This document shows, in pieces, positions 1 through 6,172 of a stretch of DNA of 11,642 nucleotides (position 1 is the first letter of the stretch; each line of letters starts with the position of its first letter). Origin of the DNA: Kocuria sp. p3-SID1428 (GTDB lineage Bacteria; Actinomycetota; Actinomycetes; Actinomycetales; Micrococcaceae); assembly GCF_025149945.1 (NCBI RefSeq), contig NZ_JALXVH010000069.1, positions 1-11,642 on the forward strand. The letters are read 5' to 3'. The position numbers were made by a program, and so were the translations under genes. The notes beneath the pieces were generated by a model. The model saw only the letters and a list, made by a program, of their open reading frames with translations, was not told the DNA's origin and made no database searches.

Positions 1-37
1 GGCGGGGCCTGTCTCATGGCCGGCGGCGACGACGGCC

Positions 38-86
38 GGAGGAGGCCCTTGTGCTGTCGGTGCGCTGTGGTTGCATGAGCCTGTGA
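38..86 (+). other. Purine-rich RBS-like site and possible 11-residue upstream ORF
   Basis: GGAGGAGG at 38-45 lies five bases before a GTG at 51. From there a frame encodes MLSVRCGCMSL and stops at 84-86, with the stop sharing a base with the ATG of the next gene (TGATG). This would suit a short translated leader coupled to the 236-residue gene. Against it, the same frame is open back to base 3, so it could be the tail of an upstream gene outside the window, and codon bias is unremarkable. Confidence 0.25.
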
Positions 87-796
87 TGAGCCGATCGGAT
101 GAGGTCCCCCAGCGGGTGCCCTACGTGCTCGAGCACCAGGGGACCACGGTGGTGCTCGGCGAGCCGCTGCACCTGGCGGAGATCGACCGCATGCTCCAGC
201 GGATGCGCATCCAGACCGCCACGACCGTCTCGGCCACCGGGGGCCTGCATCTGGAGGGCGTCCTGCTCAACAGCGTTGGCGCGGACCTCCCCCTGCATCG
301 CTTCTGGGAGACCCTGCATCTGGCCGCCTTCGACGACGACTCCGTCGACTGGCGCGATCAGGACGCGGATGTCCTGGTGCCCGAGCCCCCGCAGTGGCTG
401 CGGGAGGCCAGGTGCTGGGAGTACGACCCCATCGCACCGCTGATGGGCGGCCAGCCGCAGGACCCCCAGGCCCCGCATTCCGGCGGCTGGGTGGCCCGGC
501 CCTCGTTCGGCGGCCTGGACTCGGCCCGCCGCGGCGGCTCCGTGGGGCTGTTCCAGCTCATGGACCGGGAGAGCTTCTGGGTGCTCGCCGCGCAGGAGAC
601 CCTCGTGGAGATCGTGGAGCTGTGCCGAGACCTGCAGCGCTACCGGCGCGGCTTCCCGCAGCTGCGCGTGTGCTTCGACGAGACCGACCGCATCGGCTCC
701 CTGCGCCTGCCCCTGATCTGCCGGGAGGTGCTGGAGGACGAGCTGATCGCCCGCTCGATCGACATCGAGCCGCGTTTCTGGCCGCCGCGAGACTGA
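86..796 (+). CDS. Hypothetical protein, 236 aa, family not recognised
   Basis: I do not recognise this protein. The reading frame is open to the left window edge, but codons before 86 lack the near-total G/C third positions of the rest, so I place the start at the ATG at 86; TTG at 71 and GTG at 83 are alternatives. None has a well-placed ribosome binding site. The product is soluble-looking, with no signal peptide or membrane segment. It is rich in Trp, Leu, Asp and Arg, and has four scattered Cys, near residues 110, 180, 195 and 210, that form no obvious metal-binding pair. The middle (about residues 95-145) is Pro/Gly-rich and probably a linker; the N- and C-terminal thirds look folded. 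The protein ends with the sequence RFWPPRD. It is convergent with the ABC receptor gene, whose stop lies 30 bases away, so nothing links it to osmoprotection. That it is a real gene is fairly sure from codon bias and length. Confidence 0.75.
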   Translation: MSRSDEVPQRVPYVLEHQGTTVVLGEPLHLAEIDRMLQRMRIQTATTVSATGGLHLEGVLLNSVGADLPLHRFWETLHLAAFDDDSVDWRDQDADVLVPEPPQWLREARCWEYDPIAPLMGGQPQDPQAPHSGGWVARPSFGGLDSARRGGSVGLFQLMDRESFWVLAAQETLVEIVELCRDLQRYRRGFPQLRVCFDETDRIGSLRLPLICREVLEDELIARSIDIEPRFWPPRD

Positions 797-826
797 GCGG
801 GCGGCCGCCGGAGCCGCACCGCCAGC

Positions 827-1879
827 TCAGCCGGCGGGCTCGGAGATGAACCCTTCGGAGACCATCCAGTCATAGGCCACGTCGATCGGCTCCCGGCCCT
901 CCACATCCACCTGGGCGTTGAGCTCCTGCAGCGTCTCGTTGTCGAGCTCGGGCATGATCCGATCCATGACCTCGGCCAGCTCCGGGGCCTGCTCGAGCTT
1001 CGGCTCGTTGTAGACCGCCGAGCCGTTGTAGGCGGGGAAGTACTTCCGGTCGTCCTCGAGCACGGTGAGATCCAGTGACAGGATGCGCCCATCGGTGGCG
1101 AACACCTCGCCCACGTTGCAGTCGCCGTTGTCGGTGGCCGCGTAGATCGCACCGGTGTCATAGAGACCGATGTTGTCCTCGGGCATCTGCTCGCCGCCGC
1201 GGTCCAGGCCGTAGTGCTCGAGCAGGGGATTGAGCCCGTCCGACCGGGAGTTGAACTCGGCCTCCACGCACAGCGTCCGGTCCTCGACCGGCAGGCTGCG
1301 CAGATCGGAGATCGTCTTGAGCCCGTGCTCCTGGGCGTACTCCGAGCGCACCGCCAGGGCGTACGTGTTGTTGAACTCCGCCGGCGGGCCCCAGATCAGC
1401 CCATTGGCCTTGTCCTCGTCGGCCACGGCCTGCCACTGCTCCTGCGGATCGGGAATGCCCTCCTCGTGGCCCAAGTACGTGATCCAGGCAGTGCCGGTGT
1501 ACTCGATGGTGAGGTCGCCCTCGCCCTCCTCCATCATCCGGCGCACCGGCTGCGAGCCCGGGACGTTGGTCTGGTCGGTGACCTGGTACCCGGCGGCCTC
1601 CGCTGCCAGGACCAGGATCTTGCCCAGGATGAGCTGCTCGGTGAAGTTCTTGGAGACCACCGTGACGGGGATCTCCTCGGCTCCCTCGACCGGCTCGATC
1701 GAGCCCTGCTCGAACTGCGGGACGTAGGAGGCCGATGGGGAGAGCCCGCAGCCCGACAGCGCCATCGCCGCGGCCGCCGCCAGGGCTGCTGCGGACAGGA
1801 CGCGGCGGCGCCGCGGCGAGCCCCGGCCGCCCGAGGTCGTCGAGCGGCTGGTCGTGATCATGCTGGCGGTCGTGATCAT
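827..1879 (-). CDS. Osmoprotectant ABC transporter substrate-binding lipoprotein (OpuAC/ProX family)
   Basis: This is the extracellular receptor of the importer, probably for glycine betaine, choline or related quaternary ammonium solutes. From the chosen start (350 aa) the protein has an Arg-rich n-region (RRRR, 23-26), an Ala-rich hydrophobic stretch and a lipobox LSGC with the lipidated Cys at 44. The mature part fits the OpuAC domain: VVSKNFTEQLILGK near 74-87, the pocket segment IEYTGTAW near 125-132, FNNTYALAV near 169-177 and VGEVFATDGRI near 256-266. Aromatic residues there resemble the cation-pi box of the family, but ligand choice cannot be read. I chose ATG 1879 because GGAGG lies five bases upstream; GTG 1927 (16 residues more, seven bases after the permease stop) and ATG 1861 are alternatives. 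An 18-base tandem duplication spans this start. It is the last gene of the operon. Confidence 0.92.
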   Translation of the reverse strand: MITTASMITTSRSTTSGGRGSPRRRRVLSAAALAAAAAMALSGCGLSPSASYVPQFEQGSIEPVEGAEEIPVTVVSKNFTEQLILGKILVLAAEAAGYQVTDQTNVPGSQPVRRMMEEGEGDLTIEYTGTAWITYLGHEEGIPDPQEQWQAVADEDKANGLIWGPPAEFNNTYALAVRSEYAQEHGLKTISDLRSLPVEDRTLCVEAEFNSRSDGLNPLLEHYGLDRGGEQMPEDNIGLYDTGAIYAATDNGDCNVGEVFATDGRILSLDLTVLEDDRKYFPAYNGSAVYNEPKLEQAPELAEVMDRIMPELDNETLQELNAQVDVEGREPIDVAYDWMVSEGFISEPAG

Positions 1880-1885
1880 GCTGGC
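1850..1885 (-). repeat. Perfect 18-bp tandem duplication across the receptor start codon
   Basis: Two adjacent identical 18-base units (1850-1867 and 1868-1885) encode AS-MITT twice on the minus strand. Each contains an in-frame ATG (1879 and 1861). Only the first ATG has the GGAGG element (1885-1889), whose last base touches the repeat edge. Confidence 0.9.
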
Positions 1886-1934
1886 CTCCGCGCTCCTGTT
1901 CTCGTGCTGCTTGCTGATATCGCCCACGACAGCC

Positions 1935-2705
1935 TCACAGTCCCCGAGGGCGGGCGATGTGCTCGACCACCCGACCGAGCCAGTCGATGGCCAGCGCCAG
2001 CAGCGAGACCAGGACGGAGCCCGCGATCAGCACCCGGGGCAGATCCAGGTTCACGCCGGTCGTGATGGCCACGCCCAGGCCGCCTGCGCTGACGAAGGTC
2101 GCCAGGGTGGCCGTGCCCACGACCAGCACCAGAGCGGTGCGGATGCCCGCGAGCATCAGCGGCACTGCCAGCGGCAGCTCGATGCGCCACAGCACCGACA
2201 GTGCGGACATGCCCATGCCCCTGCCCGCCTCGACCAGCGACTGATCCACCGAGTCGAGTCCGACCATGGTGTTGCGCAGCACCGGAAGCACCGCGTAGAC
2301 CACGAGCGCCACGATCGCGGCCGTGGAGCCGAAGCCCATCCACATGGCGAAGAGCACGATCAGGCCCACAGCCGGGGCCGCCTGGCCGATGTTGACGATC
2401 GCCAAGATCACCCCGGTCCAGCGCCGCATGGGCCGCCGGGTGAGCAGGATGCCCAGCGGGATCGCGATCACGAGCACGATGACGGTGGCGATCGCGGTGA
2501 GCCGCAGATGCTCCAGGGTGGCATTCAGCAGGGGCCCGGGCGCCAGCGTGACCAGCTCCGTCTCCGTGAGATCGGCCTGGCTCAGCCACAGGATCAGCAC
2601 GCCCAGCGCGGCCAGCAGCACGATCGGGTAGATGATCAGCGAACGCAGCCGGCCCCGGTCCTCCTGGACCCCTGAGGCGCTGCCCAGATCTGCGGCGGCC
2701 GTCAT
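1935..2705 (-). CDS. Osmoprotectant ABC transporter permease (OpuCB/OpuCD, ProW/ProZ type)
   Basis: This is an inner-membrane subunit that with the partner permease forms the translocation path. The 256-residue protein has about six hydrophobic segments, near residues 22-42, 69-90, 98-122, 129-148, 190-212 and 226-246. The cytoplasmic coupling (EAA) loop runs at about 159-189 (EAGRGMGMSALSVLWRIELP onward), the hallmark of BPD_transp_1 permeases that dock on the ATPase. The segment NIGQAAPAVGLIVLF (105-119) and the LPVLRNTMVGL stretch (140-150) are typical of the betaine/choline group. The first 20 residues are hydrophilic and not conserved-looking. Its ATG overlaps the ATPase stop in an ATGA arrangement (2702-2705), so translation is coupled. 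The receptor gene follows after about 55 bases. Family is sure; substrate is inferred. Confidence 0.93.
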   Translation of the reverse strand: MTAAADLGSASGVQEDRGRLRSLIIYPIVLLAALGVLILWLSQADLTETELVTLAPGPLLNATLEHLRLTAIATVIVLVIAIPLGILLTRRPMRRWTGVILAIVNIGQAAPAVGLIVLFAMWMGFGSTAAIVALVVYAVLPVLRNTMVGLDSVDQSLVEAGRGMGMSALSVLWRIELPLAVPLMLAGIRTALVLVVGTATLATFVSAGGLGVAITTGVNLDLPRVLIAGSVLVSLLALAIDWLGRVVEHIARPRGL

Positions 2706-4021
2706 CGTCGGGCCTCCTCCGGCTCGGACGCGCTGGAGCCCCCGTGCGGGTCCTCCTCGGTGGTGACCCGGATCTCGCCGGTGTCGTCGTCGCGCGAGAC
2801 GCGGATGTCGGCGTCGTTCGAACCCACGGGGGCCGCTCCGGGGCCGGTCGCGGTGCGCTGGGACTGCAGTGACTCCATGACCGCGTCCAGGTCGACGACG
2901 CCCTCGAAGCGCCCGCGAGCGCCGACCACCAGGCCCGCGCCCACCCGGGAGACGAGCATGGTGTTCAGCGCGTCCTCGAGGGTCGCATCCTCGCCCACGA
3001 CCGGCAGGTCCGGATCCAGGCGGCTGGGCAGCTGCTGAGCCCGGCTCAGCTGCTCGAGCGACGGCCAGGCCAGCGGGCGCCCGGAGCCGTCCACGATCAC
3101 CACGTGCTCGTGGCCCGCGCTGCCGGCGCGCTCGAGAGCACTCTGCACGGAGTCCTCGGGGGTCAGCGTCACGGCCTCGCGGCGCGGCATGTCCCGAACG
3201 CGGGACAGCCCCAGCGCCTTGAGACCGGCGCCGCGGCCCACGAAGTCGGCCACGAAGTCGTTGGCGGGCTCGGACAGGATGCGCTCGGGGCGGTCGTACT
3301 GCTGGATGTGCGCGCCCTCGTCGAACACGACCACCCAGTCGCCGAGCTTCACGGCCTCGTCGATGTCATGGGTGACGATCACGATCGTCTTGCGCAGCTC
3401 CCGCTGGATGGAGATCATCTCCTCCTGCAGACGAGCGCGCGTGATCGGATCGACCGCGCCGAACGGCTCGTCCATGAGCAGTACGGGCGGATCGGCGGCC
3501 AGGGCCCGGGCCACGCCCACGCGCTGCTGCTGCCCGCCGGAGAGCTGCTTGGGGTAGCGCTCGCGGTACAGCGCCGGGTCCAGGGAGACCAGATCGAGCA
3601 GCTCGTCCACGCGCTCGGCCACCCGCTGCTTGTCCCACCCCAGCATCTTGGGGACCAGTCCGATGTTCGCGGCCACGGTCATGTGCGGGAACAGGCCGCC
3701 GGCCTGGATGACGTAGCCCATGCGCCGACGCAGTTCATCGCCGTTCATGCTCGTGACGTCCTCGCCGTCGATCACGATCCGGCCCTGGCTGGGCTCGATC
3801 AGGCGGTTGATCATCTTCAGCGTCGTGGTCTTGCCGCAGCCGGACGGGCCCACGAACATCACGGTCGAGCCTGCCGGGATCTCAAGGGTCAGGTGGTCGA
3901 CCGCCGGCTTGGCGCGCGAGCCGTACTGCTTGGTCACGCCGTCGAGCAGGATCGGGACGCCGGTGACCTCGGAGCGGGTGTCGGGGACGGTGTTCTGGGC
4001 GGAGCTGCGCGGATCAGACAC
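2702..4021 (-). CDS. Osmoprotectant ABC transporter ATP-binding protein with tandem CBS domains (OpuCA/ProV type)
   Basis: This is the cytoplasmic ATPase driving uptake. Visible in 439 residues: Walker A GPSGCGKT (58-65), Q-loop Gln106 (VIQAGGLFPHMTV), signature LSGGQQQR (160-167), Walker B VLLMDE (180-185) and H-loop His218 (VTHDIDEA). IEPSQGRIVIDGEDV is characteristic of the quaternary-amine group. Two CBS repeats follow, at about 280-330 and 338-386; in OpuA/OpuC relatives this module senses ionic strength or binds cyclic di-AMP. A hydrophilic acidic tail (about 402-439, DADIRVSRDDD and later EEDP/EPEE) extends beyond the second CBS repeat. It starts with GTG at 4021, inside the end of the preceding permease gene (8-base overlap), and ends in an ATGA overlap with the next permease. 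Catalytic motifs are intact. Family certain; the solute and signal are inferred. Confidence 0.95.
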   Translation of the reverse strand: MSDPRSSAQNTVPDTRSEVTGVPILLDGVTKQYGSRAKPAVDHLTLEIPAGSTVMFVGPSGCGKTTTLKMINRLIEPSQGRIVIDGEDVTSMNGDELRRRMGYVIQAGGLFPHMTVAANIGLVPKMLGWDKQRVAERVDELLDLVSLDPALYRERYPKQLSGGQQQRVGVARALAADPPVLLMDEPFGAVDPITRARLQEEMISIQRELRKTIVIVTHDIDEAVKLGDWVVVFDEGAHIQQYDRPERILSEPANDFVADFVGRGAGLKALGLSRVRDMPRREAVTLTPEDSVQSALERAGSAGHEHVVIVDGSGRPLAWPSLEQLSRAQQLPSRLDPDLPVVGEDATLEDALNTMLVSRVGAGLVVGARGRFEGVVDLDAVMESLQSQRTATGPGAAPVGSNDADIRVSRDDDTGEIRVTTEEDPHGGSSASEPEEARR

Positions 4022-4655
4022 GGAGACCTCTCGAGGTGGTCAGGCGCCCCAGCAGGGCGAGGAGGAGATCGAGGATGAAGGCCACGACGATCACGGCGAT
4101 CACGCCGGTGAGCACCGAGGCCAGAGCGTTGGCTCCGCCCAATCGGGAGAGCCCGGAGAAGATGAAGCCGCCCAGGCCGGGGCCCAGGACCCAGGCCGCG
4201 ATCGCGGCGACGCCCATGACCATCTGGCCCGAGACGCGCATTCCGGTGAGGATGACCGGCCAGGCCATGGGCAGCTCGACGCGCAGCAGGGTGGACAGCC
4301 GGCTCATGCCGATGCCGCGGGCGGATTCCACGACGGTGTCCGGGACGCCTGCCAGGCCCACGACCGCGTTGCGAAGGATCGGCAGCGCGGCGTAGAAGGT
4401 GATCACCACGATGGCCGGGGCGATGCCGAAGCCCAGCGGAGTGACGAGCAGGCCGATCAGGGCGAACGACGGGATGGTCAGCCCGATCGCGGTGACGCTG
4501 TTGGCCAGCTCGGACAGGCGCTGGGAGCGGTAGCACAGCAGCGCGACGGCCACGGCCAGCACGGTGGCCAGCGCCAGGCACTGGATCACCAGCCACAGGT
4601 GCTGCCAGCTGGAGAACAGGATCACCTGCCAGCGCTCTGCGAGATAGTCGGACAC
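4014..4655 (-). CDS. Osmoprotectant ABC transporter permease, first gene of the operon
   Basis: This is the second permease of the heterodimer, 213 residues, close to the usual OpuCB/OpuCD length. It has about five to six hydrophobic segments (near 19-42, 55-76, 79-98, 146-167, 179-204). The EAA coupling loop is at about 110-140 (ESARGIGMSRLSTLLRVELP onward). TIPSFALIGLLVTPLGFGIAP (60-80) is typical of betaine/choline permeases. The start is GTG at 4655; GGAGG at 4665-4669 lies nine bases upstream and sits inside a small hairpin. Its stop overlaps the ATPase start by eight bases. The order permease-ATPase-permease-receptor differs from Bacillus opuC, which begins with the ATPase. The lack of an N-terminal extension, compared with the other permease, is normal for the family. 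Confidence 0.93.
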   Translation of the reverse strand: MSDYLAERWQVILFSSWQHLWLVIQCLALATVLAVAVALLCYRSQRLSELANSVTAIGLTIPSFALIGLLVTPLGFGIAPAIVVITFYAALPILRNAVVGLAGVPDTVVESARGIGMSRLSTLLRVELPMAWPVILTGMRVSGQMVMGVAAIAAWVLGPGLGGFIFSGLSRLGGANALASVLTGVIAVIVVAFILDLLLALLGRLTTSRGLRV

Positions 4656-4660
4656 GGGTC

Positions 4661-4676
4661 AGTCCCTCCGGAGACT
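4661..4676 (-). promoter_or_regulatory. Small hairpin masking the ribosome binding site of the ABC operon
   Basis: On the transcript, AGTCTCCGGAGGGACT can fold back on itself (AGTC/GACT plus a G-T and a C-G pair, loop CGGA), placing GGAGG of the first permease in the paired region. Stability was not calculated. Confidence 0.35.
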
Positions 4677-4681
4677 TGGAG

Positions 4682-4702
4682 CTGCCGGGGCGAACCCGGC
4701 AG
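4682..4702 (-). promoter_or_regulatory. Perfect 8-bp hairpin in the ABC operon leader
   Basis: CTGCCGGG and CCCGGCAG form a perfect 8-base-pair stem around a five-base loop (TTCGC on the transcript). It lies between the presumed -10 box and the ribosome binding site, so it should be in the 5' leader. No U-run follows, so it is not a classic terminator. It does not match the cyclic-di-AMP (ydaO) riboswitch motifs I know. Confidence 0.5.
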
Positions 4703-4728
4703 ACGGGCTGGACGCCCCTGGCCTCTTC

Positions 4729-4734
4729 ACCCTA
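4729..4734 (-). promoter_or_regulatory. -10-like box (TAGGGT) of the ABC operon
   Basis: TAGGGT fits the actinobacterial TAnnnT pattern and would start transcription near 4722, giving a leader of roughly 65-70 bases. I see no good -35 hexamer 16-18 bases upstream, which would suit an activator-dependent promoter. The same hexamer occurs ahead of the rhodanese-pheA block. Confidence 0.4.
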
Positions 4735-4782
4735 GGCGAATGAATGCGCGTCTGCGGGCATTGGCTCATCAGCGCACTGATC

Positions 4783-4798
4783 TGTGATCCGCATCTCA
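4783..4798. promoter_or_regulatory. CRP/FNR-family-like operator upstream of the ABC operon
   Basis: TGTGA-N6-TCTCA matches nine of ten fixed positions of the CRP-type consensus TGTGA-N6-TCACA. Its centre is about 68 bases upstream of the presumed transcription start, a usual position for a CRP-family activator. It overlaps the perfect palindrome ATCTC-A-GAGAT (4793-4803) and lies next to ATCAG-N4-CTGAT (4768-4781). Binding is inferred only. Confidence 0.35.
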
Positions 4799-5033
4799 GA
4801 GATTCGGGTAGGATGCGGCGGCCGCCGGGCGCCCCGGCCCGCGCACCGTCTCGCGCCGCACTGATCGCTTAGGCCACCATGCGGGCAGCCGACGGCAGCG
4901 CCTCGGTCAGCTCGCAGACCCCCTGGATGGCCCAGGCCCAGCGCCCCGAGACCGCCATGCGGGATGTCCTGGCCCACCTGCTGCCGGAGCTGGCGCTTCC
5001 GGCGGCCGAGCCGTCGAGCTGATCCGTCCGCCG

Positions 5034-5069
5034 CGGGCGAGCGGCAGCCCCAGCGCAGCGGCTCGCCCG
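5034..5069 (-). terminator. Candidate terminator hairpin after the HAD gene
   Basis: CGGGCGAGC and GCTCGCCCG form a perfect 9-base-pair stem with an 18-base loop, 16 bases past the HAD stop. The neighbouring palindrome AGCCCGGGCT (5071-5080) and a GCAGCCC/GGGCTGC pairing (5044-5050 with 5076-5082) offer alternative folds. There is no U-run, as is common in high-GC actinobacteria. Confidence 0.45.
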
Positions 5070-5085
5070 GAGCCCGGGCTGCGGC

Positions 5086-6072
5086 TCAGCCCTGCGGCAG
5101 CATGGAGCGCAGGATGCGGGCGGCGCCGTCCTGGTACACGCTCGTGGTGACCTCCCGCGCCGCCTCCACGACCTCGTCCGGGGCCTGGCCCATCGCCACT
5201 CCGCGGGCCGCCCACTCGAGCATCTCGATGTCGTTGCGCCCGTCGCCGATCGCGACCGTGTGGGCGGGATCGACGTCCAGGCGGCGCCGGACCTGCTCCA
5301 GCGCGCTGGCCTTGGAGACGCCGTTGGCCGCCACATCCAGCCATGAGGTCCAGCCCACGGAGTAGGCCACGCCGTGCAGGCCCGAGCGGTCGATGGCCTC
5401 GGCGAAGTCCTCCGGCTCCTCGGCAAAGCTGCTGACCACGAGCCGCACGGCGTCGAGCTCGGCGAGCCCGCGCATGTCCGTGGGGATCGCCTCGATGCCG
5501 AACGAGCTGTCCTGGAAGCGCTCGGTCGAGTAGAAGCTGCCGTCCGCGGTCTCGATCGCGTACTTGGCCGCCGGCAGGACCTCGCGCAGCGCCTCGAGCG
5601 CCGGCTGCGGGCTGAAGGTCACCGCGTCGATCACGCGGTACCAGTCGTCGTGCTCGCTCGACAGGTGCATGGTGATGCCGCCGTTGGAGGAGACGGCGTA
5701 GCCGGCCTCCAGCCCGAGCTTCTCGCATACCGGCAGGGTGGCTCCGCGCGAGCGCCCGGTGGCGATGACCAGGTGGTGCCCGGCCGCAGCCGCCGCGCGC
5801 GCCGAATCCAGCACGTCCTGCGTCATGCGCCCGTCGTGATCCACGAGCGTTCCGTCCACGTCCAGGCACACGAGATAGCGCACGCCCTCCTGGAGCCGCC
5901 AGTCGCTGCCCACCGGCTCGCGGTCGGGCTCGGGGAACGGCGGGATCGCGTGGTCGGGGGCGTGGGGCGGGTCCTGCCGGGAGTCCTGCGGCTGCGGCAG
6001 GGAGCCGCGGTCGTCATGGTGCAGCTGGTCGTGGGCCCGATCGTCGCTGTCGGGACAGTGCGTCTGAGTCAT
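5086..6072 (-). CDS. Cof-type HAD-superfamily phosphatase (subfamily IIB) with extended N-terminus
   Basis: This is a predicted cytoplasmic phosphohydrolase of the Cof/YbjI-like HAD-IIB group; such enzymes act on sugar phosphates or other phosphometabolites, and the substrate cannot be read. With ATG 6072 (328 aa) the motifs are: motif I DVDGT (71-75, nucleophile Asp71, acid Asp73), motif II IATGRS (103-108), motif III Lys254 (GVSKASAL) and motif IV GDGRND (276-281). The SSNGG segment (128-132) and a mobile cap between motifs II and III are typical. The first 60 or so residues are odd: rich in His, Asp, Pro and Gln and probably disordered; most relatives begin just before motif I. A GTG at 6090 would add six residues; ATG 6072 has only a weak upstream purine stretch. 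The gene lies about 100 bases after serS on the same strand, probably co-transcribed at least in part. Confidence 0.9.
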   Translation of the reverse strand: MTQTHCPDSDDRAHDQLHHDDRGSLPQPQDSRQDPPHAPDHAIPPFPEPDREPVGSDWRLQEGVRYLVCLDVDGTLVDHDGRMTQDVLDSARAAAAAGHHLVIATGRSRGATLPVCEKLGLEAGYAVSSNGGITMHLSSEHDDWYRVIDAVTFSPQPALEALREVLPAAKYAIETADGSFYSTERFQDSSFGIEAIPTDMRGLAELDAVRLVVSSFAEEPEDFAEAIDRSGLHGVAYSVGWTSWLDVAANGVSKASALEQVRRRLDVDPAHTVAIGDGRNDIEMLEWAARGVAMGQAPDEVVEAAREVTTSVYQDGAARILRSMLPQG

Positions 6073-6094
6073 CCCCCGAGCCTGCCACACAGCG

Positions 6095-6134
6095 GCGACG
6101 GGCCGCCGTGGCGGTCACCACGACGACCCGTCGC
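6095..6134 (-). terminator. Hairpin between serS and the HAD gene
   Basis: GCGACGGG and CCCGTCGC pair perfectly over 8 bases; inside, GTGG/CCAC can continue the stem after a symmetric bulge. It may attenuate or terminate transcription after serS or be an RNA-processing site. No U-run follows, so read-through into the HAD gene is plausible. Confidence 0.35.
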
Positions 6135-6172
6135 TTCACAGGACGTTCACCCAGCAAGCCCCGTCCGGCGGG

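Larger units (their letters stand above)
4656..5085. other. Intergenic region between HAD gene and ABC operon (430 bp)
   Basis: No confident gene lies here. From the ABC operon outward it holds the two leader hairpins, the TAGGGT box, the palindromes at 4768-4803, and then a GC-rich stretch. At 4879-5022 (+) a 47-codon frame (MRAADGSASV...PAAEPSS) has a high G/C third-position content but no ribosome binding site and a stop immediately before it. The opposite strand is equally open, so it may be chance or a gene remnant. Next to the HAD gene is a long hairpin. Confidence 0.6.

Noticed and set aside
800..809. GGCGGCCGCC palindrome between the orphan gene and the receptor gene
   Set aside because: It is short, needs a loop inside the stem and has no U-run; common by chance in DNA this GC-rich.
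4681..4712. tRNA T-arm-like sequence (GGGTTCG on the minus strand)
   Set aside because: The loop is five bases, not seven, and there is no acceptor stem, anticodon arm or CCA end around it.
4656..4740. Cyclic-di-AMP (ydaO) riboswitch before the osmoprotectant operon
   Set aside because: This class is often found in such contexts, but the conserved core segments I know are not present; only simple hairpins are seen.
3104..4787. Long plus-strand frames opposite the ABC ATPase and permease
   Set aside because: They are shadows of the verified minus-strand genes, with low-complexity His/Gln/Arg-rich translations.
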